Positions 60,205 through 64,000 of a stretch of DNA of 64,000 bases are shown here, piece after piece. Position numbers and translations under genes: made by a program. Position 1 is the first letter of the stretch, and every line of letters starts with the position of its first letter. Below the pieces are notes generated by a model, which worked only from the letters and a program-made list of their open reading frames with translations, was not told the DNA's origin and searched no databases. Source of the stretch: Mucilaginibacter sp. L294. GTDB lineage: Bacteria > Bacteroidota > Bacteroidia > Sphingobacteriales > Sphingobacteriaceae. Location of the stretch: assembly GCF_001636615.1 (NCBI RefSeq), contig NZ_LGEK01000017.1, forward strand, positions 124,001 through 188,000. Direction: 5' to 3'.

Positions 60205-60265
60205 GTCATGCTGAACGATAGTGAAGCATCTATTCACCGATAGATCTTCGCTCACTCAGGATGAC
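60205..60265. repeat. GTCAT-type palindrome, subtype A (compact)
   Basis: GTCATGCTGAACGATAGTGAAGCATCTATTC and the complementary ATAGATCTTCGCTCACTCAGGATGAC with only a few bases of loop; the tightest example of subtype A. Confidence 0.8.
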
Positions 60266-60277
60266 AGCCTGGTTGGG

Positions 60278-60784
60278 TTAACTCAACTTCAACACTTCCA
60301 CCAACTTCTCCACACTCATATCAATCCCGCTAATGGTATGTTTAGCTTTCAGATAAAAGCCTTCGCGTTCGGCTAATTTGTATTCTATAAACTCAACCAG
60401 TTTATCGCCTGTTTTCCCCTGCAATACAGGGCGTGGTGTTTTGGCGTTCTCTAACCTGCTGGCTAATGCCTTTGGCGATAATTGGATATAGAGCGACTGC
60501 CCATGGCTGTTTATCCAGTCCATATTGTCAAAAAAACAAGGAAGGCCGCCGCCGGTTGATACCACCGTATTTTCGGAATAATCCGTGGTTTTTAAAATTT
60601 CAGATTCCAGTTTTCGGAATGCTTCTTCCCCATGTGATGCAAAATATTCGGCCACGGTTGCGCCCGCTTTTGCTTCAAGCGTATGGTCAAGATCGATAAA
60701 TTCATATCCTAAACCCACTGCCAGTTTGCGGCCCCATGAGGTTTTGCCGCAACCCATAAATCCAACTAAAAATATCAGGCCCAT
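60278..60784 (-). CDS. aroK: Shikimate kinase
   Basis: 168 aa. Phosphorylates shikimate on the way to chorismate. P-loop GFMGCGKT (8-15), the shikimate-binding DLDHTLE and FRKLESEIL, and the GGGLPCF glycine-rich motif. Length is normal. Its start shares a base with the end of the DoxX gene, so aroK is the last gene of a three-gene minus-strand unit. Confidence 0.94.
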   Translation of the reverse strand: MGLIFLVGFMGCGKTSWGRKLAVGLGYEFIDLDHTLEAKAGATVAEYFASHGEEAFRKLESEILKTTDYSENTVVSTGGGLPCFFDNMDWINSHGQSLYIQLSPKALASRLENAKTPRPVLQGKTGDKLVEFIEYKLAEREGFYLKAKHTISGIDMSVEKLVEVLKLS

Positions 60785-61935
60785 TATTGTTTGCTCAGGT
60801 AGTTTTTAACAAGGTCGTCATACTTGGGCATGTTATGAAAATGCCATTTGTTTACCACCGTACCGTTTTTTAATAATATGATCCCGGGGTTTGCACGCAC
60901 CATGGTTTTAAGTGGTACGCCATCGGCATAAAATATTTCGCTTACCAGTTTATGCTCTTTAGCAAATTGCTGTGCCTGCTCCGGCGCGTTTGATGTTAAA
61001 AAAATGGTACGTGTATTATAGTTTTGAGCAAGGTTAACAGCCAGCGCGTTGATGCGGTTAACGGCATCTTCATTCGTATGGTCAAGGTTATAAGCAACAA
61101 TAACCAGGCTGTAAAACGGGTTGCTCAACAATTCTTCATTATAATTATTGCCCTGTGCATCCTGTATGTTAAGGTCACGTATTTTGGGTTCGAAACCTTT
61201 TTTAACCAGGCGGCTTTCGGGAGTGCCCTGTACTTCCCAATTGGTATCCTTCCATATGCCCGTTTTAAGGTATTCCTTATCGGTCATGGTTTTGCTTGCG
61301 TTTGTCTTTTTATTTTTTAAGATGTAGGTAACCTCAAATTCATCAGGTACAGCACCAAGAGGGGTTTTCATTTCCTGCAGGATGTTTGCGCCAATTTTGT
61401 AGGGGAGGAAATCAACCACCGGCAAAAAGTTATAAGTATAAAGTCCGAAGCCGATAGATACAACCGCCGCACCGATGAGCAGTTTATCGCCTGTTTTGGC
61501 ATTGGCTAACGATTTAATGCTTTTACGGTTTACAAACAGCACCAATACCAGCAGCAATAATACCATGTCTTTTGTGAACGACTGCCACGGCGTAAGCGGG
61601 ATGGCATCGCCAAAACAGCCGCAGGTTTGCACTACTTTAAAATATGCCGAGTAAAAAGTAAGGAATGCGAAAAAGATGATAAGAAGCAGTAAGCCCCAAA
61701 CTACTTTTACGGCACGGGCACCAACCAGCAGGGCAAAGCCCAGTATCATTTCCAGCGCGCAAAGGATAATGGCCATGCTTAAAGCGAACCCATTTAGCCA
61801 GGTGATATGGAACACCTCGAAATATTCTTCCAGTTTATAAGAAAACCCAAGCGGGTCGTTCGCTTTGATCAGGCCCGAGAAAATGAACAATAAGCCAACG
61901 GCTATTCTGCAAAACCAAACTAAACCGTTTTTCAT
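60784..61935 (-). CDS. DoxX/MauE-like membrane protein with thioredoxin-like C-terminus (BT_3928 type)
   Basis: 383 aa. Four to five TM helices in the first ~180 residues (VWFCRIAVGLLFIFSGLIKANDPLG, a MILGFALLVGARAVKVVWG stretch, CGCFGDAIPL between). A periplasmic domain follows, with NPFYSLVIVAYNLDHTNEDAVNRI and a C-terminal redox-like fold (GTVVNKWHFHNMP) resembling thioredoxin but with no CxxC seen. Named after the Bacteroides BT_3928 family, role unknown; it may be part of a thiol-redox or quinone-linked system. Same operon as DUF1599 and aroK. Confidence 0.82.
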   Translation of the reverse strand: MKNGLVWFCRIAVGLLFIFSGLIKANDPLGFSYKLEEYFEVFHITWLNGFALSMAIILCALEMILGFALLVGARAVKVVWGLLLLIIFFAFLTFYSAYFKVVQTCGCFGDAIPLTPWQSFTKDMVLLLLVLVLFVNRKSIKSLANAKTGDKLLIGAAVVSIGFGLYTYNFLPVVDFLPYKIGANILQEMKTPLGAVPDEFEVTYILKNKKTNASKTMTDKEYLKTGIWKDTNWEVQGTPESRLVKKGFEPKIRDLNIQDAQGNNYNEELLSNPFYSLVIVAYNLDHTNEDAVNRINALAVNLAQNYNTRTIFLTSNAPEQAQQFAKEHKLVSEIFYADGVPLKTMVRANPGIILLKNGTVVNKWHFHNMPKYDDLVKNYLSKQ

Positions 61936-62519
61936 TTTACTCCCAATTTTATCAGCGCGAACACCGCGTAGTTCAGCATATCCTGGTAGTTGGCCTTTAC
62001 CCCTTCGGATGCCAGGGTTTGGCCTTTGTTATCTTCTATCTGTTTAACCCGAAGCAGTTTCATCAGTATCAGGTCGGTTAATGAGCTGATGCGCATATCG
62101 CGCCATGCCTCGCCATAATCGTGGTTCTTGGCAAACATTAGCTCCTTGGTTTCGGTAACTTTACTGTCAAATATCATTTCCACATCGTCGGCATTCAATT
62201 CGGTAGGGGTTTCGGGGCCGCAATCCAGCTGCATCATGGCTATAACGCAATAGTTTACTATGCCAATATATTCGCCGGTAATATCCTCGCCAACCTTTGA
62301 TACCTGTTTTTCCTCCAATGTACGGATGCGCTGGGCTTTTATAAAGATCTGATCGGTGATAGATTGGATACGCAGTATGCGCCAGGCGGTACCATAATCG
62401 CGGGTTTTTTTGATAAAAAGCCCTTTGCAAACATTTATTACCGCTTCGTATTCTTCTGCTGTGTTGCTCAAGATGATTTGTTGTAAATTTGTAATCGTTG
62501 TAAGGTTTAAGCCGTTCAA
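61932..62519 (-). CDS. DUF1599 protein with internal duplication
   Basis: 195 aa. Two similar halves, each with K-x2-DYGxAWRxxR then SxTDxIxxK: FIKKTRDYGTAWRILRIQSITDQIFIK in the first, FAKNHDYGEAWRDMRISSLTDLILMK in the second. The family has been linked to nucleotide or base modification by association, without established activity. First gene of the operon with the DoxX-like gene and aroK (overlaps it by 4 bp), divergent from folP with 17 bp between. Confidence 0.82.
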   Translation of the reverse strand: MNGLNLTTITNLQQIILSNTAEEYEAVINVCKGLFIKKTRDYGTAWRILRIQSITDQIFIKAQRIRTLEEKQVSKVGEDITGEYIGIVNYCVIAMMQLDCGPETPTELNADDVEMIFDSKVTETKELMFAKNHDYGEAWRDMRISSLTDLILMKLLRVKQIEDNKGQTLASEGVKANYQDMLNYAVFALIKLGVK

Positions 62520-62536
62520 CGTTTTAACCTAATTCA

Positions 62537-63397
62537 ATGGCTAAAGATACATTTTTTCAGAAAAAGGTAACCATAAATGCAGGTGGTAAATTGATAGATC
62601 TGTCCAGGCCAAAGGTGATGGGCATCATCAATATCACGCCCGATTCCTTTTATGCCGATAGTAGGAAAACCAGTGCCGAAGATGTACGTTTACAGGCCGA
62701 AAAAATGCTAACTGAGGGCGCTATTTTCCTCGATTTGGGCGCCTATTCGTCGCGTCCGGGCGCTGCTGATATCTCTGAACAGGAAGAAACCGACCGCCTG
62801 TTGCCCGCCGTTGAAGCTATCGTTGCAAATTATCCCGAAGCCATTTTATCTATCGATACCTTCCGCGCCGGTGTTGCCGAAGCCGCCATAAAAGCAGGGG
62901 CGCATATCATCAACGATATCTCTGGCGGGGAACTGGACGAAAATATGTTTGCCACAGTTGCACGCCTGCAAGTGCCTTATATTTTAATGCACATGAAAGG
63001 CAACCCGCAAACCATGCAGCAACTGGCTCATTATGAGGATGTTTTTGCTGAGGTATTTGATTATTTTGTACAGAAGATCTATCGGCTAAAGCAATTGGGC
63101 GTGCATGATATTATCCTCGACCCGGGTTTTGGCTTTGCCAAACAGCGTGAGCATAGCTATGCGCTGATGAACCAGATGAACGAATTTGAACGCTTACAAT
63201 TACCCCTATTGGCCGGCATCTCCCGCAAAAAAATGATTTACAGTTTGTTAGGCGTTACAGCCGAACAGGTTTTGAATGGCACTACCGCACTAAACACCAT
63301 CGCGCTGATGAAAGGCGCAAGCATTTTGCGCGTGCATGATGTAAGGGAGGCGGTAGAGGCGGTTAAGATCTACAACGCTGTTACTTTTTTACTCTAA
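62537..63397 (+). CDS. folP: Dihydropteroate synthase
   Basis: 286 aa. Joins p-aminobenzoate to 6-hydroxymethyl-7,8-dihydropterin diphosphate; the target of sulfonamides. TIM barrel with NITPDSF (32-38), the LDLGAYSSRPGA pterin site, INDISGG and the ILDPGFGFAK signature, then LAGISRKKMI and a late IALMKGASILRVHD. No change in the usual drug-site residues is obvious. It converges with the next gene, overlapping by 17 bp. Confidence 0.96.
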   Translation: MAKDTFFQKKVTINAGGKLIDLSRPKVMGIINITPDSFYADSRKTSAEDVRLQAEKMLTEGAIFLDLGAYSSRPGAADISEQEETDRLLPAVEAIVANYPEAILSIDTFRAGVAEAAIKAGAHIINDISGGELDENMFATVARLQVPYILMHMKGNPQTMQQLAHYEDVFAEVFDYFVQKIYRLKQLGVHDIILDPGFGFAKQREHSYALMNQMNEFERLQLPLLAGISRKKMIYSLLGVTAEQVLNGTTALNTIALMKGASILRVHDVREAVEAVKIYNAVTFLL

Positions 63398-63785
63398 CGT
63401 ATTGGTAAGACGGTCCGTCGGCTGCAGAGCTGCCAATGTGGATGGTGTCGAGTGTAAAACTAAACGCGTCTGTGTATGCCGGGTCGGTGAGGGTAATGGT
63501 ACCGTATCTCAGGTTTTTTTCTTCGCCTGTGAAACGAACTGAAAATTTACCTTGTTTTTCAATGGCATTATCGGTGTATTTGATGTAAGTGCTATCTGGC
63601 TTAAAAGTGAATTTATTGCCATTACCTTTGGCAAAGGTTTGAGGCTGGCCCCAGCCACCATATATGGCTCGTAATTCCCATGTGCCGAAAATTACGCCCC
63701 GGTCGTCAATAATAACTTTAGTTTTATCCTTTTTACAAGATGCAAGGCAGATAATTGCAGCCACTAACAGTAATGCTTTTTTCAT
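63381..63785 (-). CDS. Small predicted lipoprotein (lipocalin-like size)
   Basis: 134 aa. Signal with lipobox near LASC (MKKALLLVAAIICLASC, C17), then GTWELRAIYGGWGQPQTFAKGNGNKF and STYIKYTDNA: a single small beta-barrel, similar in layout to lipocalin-like lipoproteins of this phylum. Function unknown; probably envelope-anchored. Its 3' end overlaps folP by 17 bp. Confidence 0.75.
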   Translation of the reverse strand: MKKALLLVAAIICLASCKKDKTKVIIDDRGVIFGTWELRAIYGGWGQPQTFAKGNGNKFTFKPDSTYIKYTDNAIEKQGKFSVRFTGEEKNLRYGTITLTDPAYTDAFSFTLDTIHIGSSAADGPSYQYVRVKK

Positions 63786-63871
63786 ATCAATTGAGTTTAT
63801 AAAGCTATTACGGTTATTTGCTTACAGGTGATACAGAAGAGAGGGTTAAATGATTGTTAAGATATTGTAAA

Positions 63872-64000
63872 CTAATTAATTATCAGCTCCGGCATCTTTA
63901 AAATGGAATCTACATACTCGCGGTTATTGGCCAGGCGGGGTACCTTATGCTGCCCGCCTATTTTGCCTTTTTCTTTCATCCAGTTGAAGAAAGTGTTTTG
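63872..64000 (-). CDS. GH3-like protein, C-terminal end (cut by window end)
   Basis: Only the last 42 codons are inside the window: ...FNWMKEKGKIGGQHKVPRL and the tail EYVDSILKMPELIIN. The GGQHKVPRL segment is characteristic of GH3 auxin-responsive-promoter-family acyl-acid-amido synthetase-like proteins found in Bacteroidota. Substrate unknown. Confidence 0.72.
   Translation of the reverse strand, partial: QNTFFNWMKEKGKIGGQHKVPRLANNREYVDSILKMPELIIN

Overview
The window is a chromosomal segment of a Bacteroidota bacterium, most likely Sphingobacteriaceae (Mucilaginibacter or Pedobacter type). The evidence is two secreted proteins with SprB-like repeats and type IX secretion C-terminal signals, promoters of the TTG-N17-20-TAnnTTTG type, few Shine-Dalgarno sites, and many family-typical genes (DUF5655, DUF1599, BT_3928-like DoxX, EttA, ClpC, an SDR-type threonine dehydrogenase). 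The genus is inference. Most of the window is core genome: about 57 protein genes, two of them cut by the window ends, no rRNA or tRNA seen, no IS element and no CRISPR array.

Layout. 1-5 kb: ahcY end, DUF5655 protein, secreted aminopeptidase P, deacetylase-like protein, pdxJ. 5-12 kb: two tandem giant T9SS surface proteins that arose by a duplication which also copied the last ~30 bp of pdxJ. 12-24 kb: gcvP, small proteins, a BlaI/M56 sensor-regulator pair with a clear nested operator, recN, cupin, fabI. 24-30 kb: clpC, ettA, a DUF4349 lipoprotein. 30-33 kb: a small accessory patch (LamG remnant, AT-rich acyltransferase-3, a repeated GTTCACG element). 33-38 kb: dnaA, methylmalonyl-CoA mutase subunit, an A-type Fe-S carrier, an ABC permease. 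38-44 kb: a minus-strand nucleotide-sugar operon (UDP-glucose dehydrogenase, UDP-xylose synthase, galE, rfbB, CpsB-like phosphatase). 44-54 kb: waaA, then a tightly packed carotenoid-tailoring operon (alpha/beta hydrolase, two acyltransferases, glycosyltransferase, CruF-like hydratase), ispH-crtW, hemH and a CrtD-like desaturase. 54-64 kb: asd, threonine dehydrogenase, YebC, a repeat protein with six GFKPRF motifs, a phosphoribosyltransferase, aroK/DoxX/DUF1599, folP, and the tail of a GH3-like gene.

The most distinctive signal is between the genes. Many intergenic regions hold large palindromes. Some belong to a GTCAT...ATCT superfamily (three subtypes, one nested inside another). Others have arms that are themselves short tandem repeats of 7, 8 or 9 bp, each palindrome with its own unit length. 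Heptamer tracts begin at or just before stop codons, and one five-unit tract lies inside the waaA coding sequence. Together with the GTTCACG element these look like a layered population of small non-coding repeats whose origin and role I cannot determine from the sequence.
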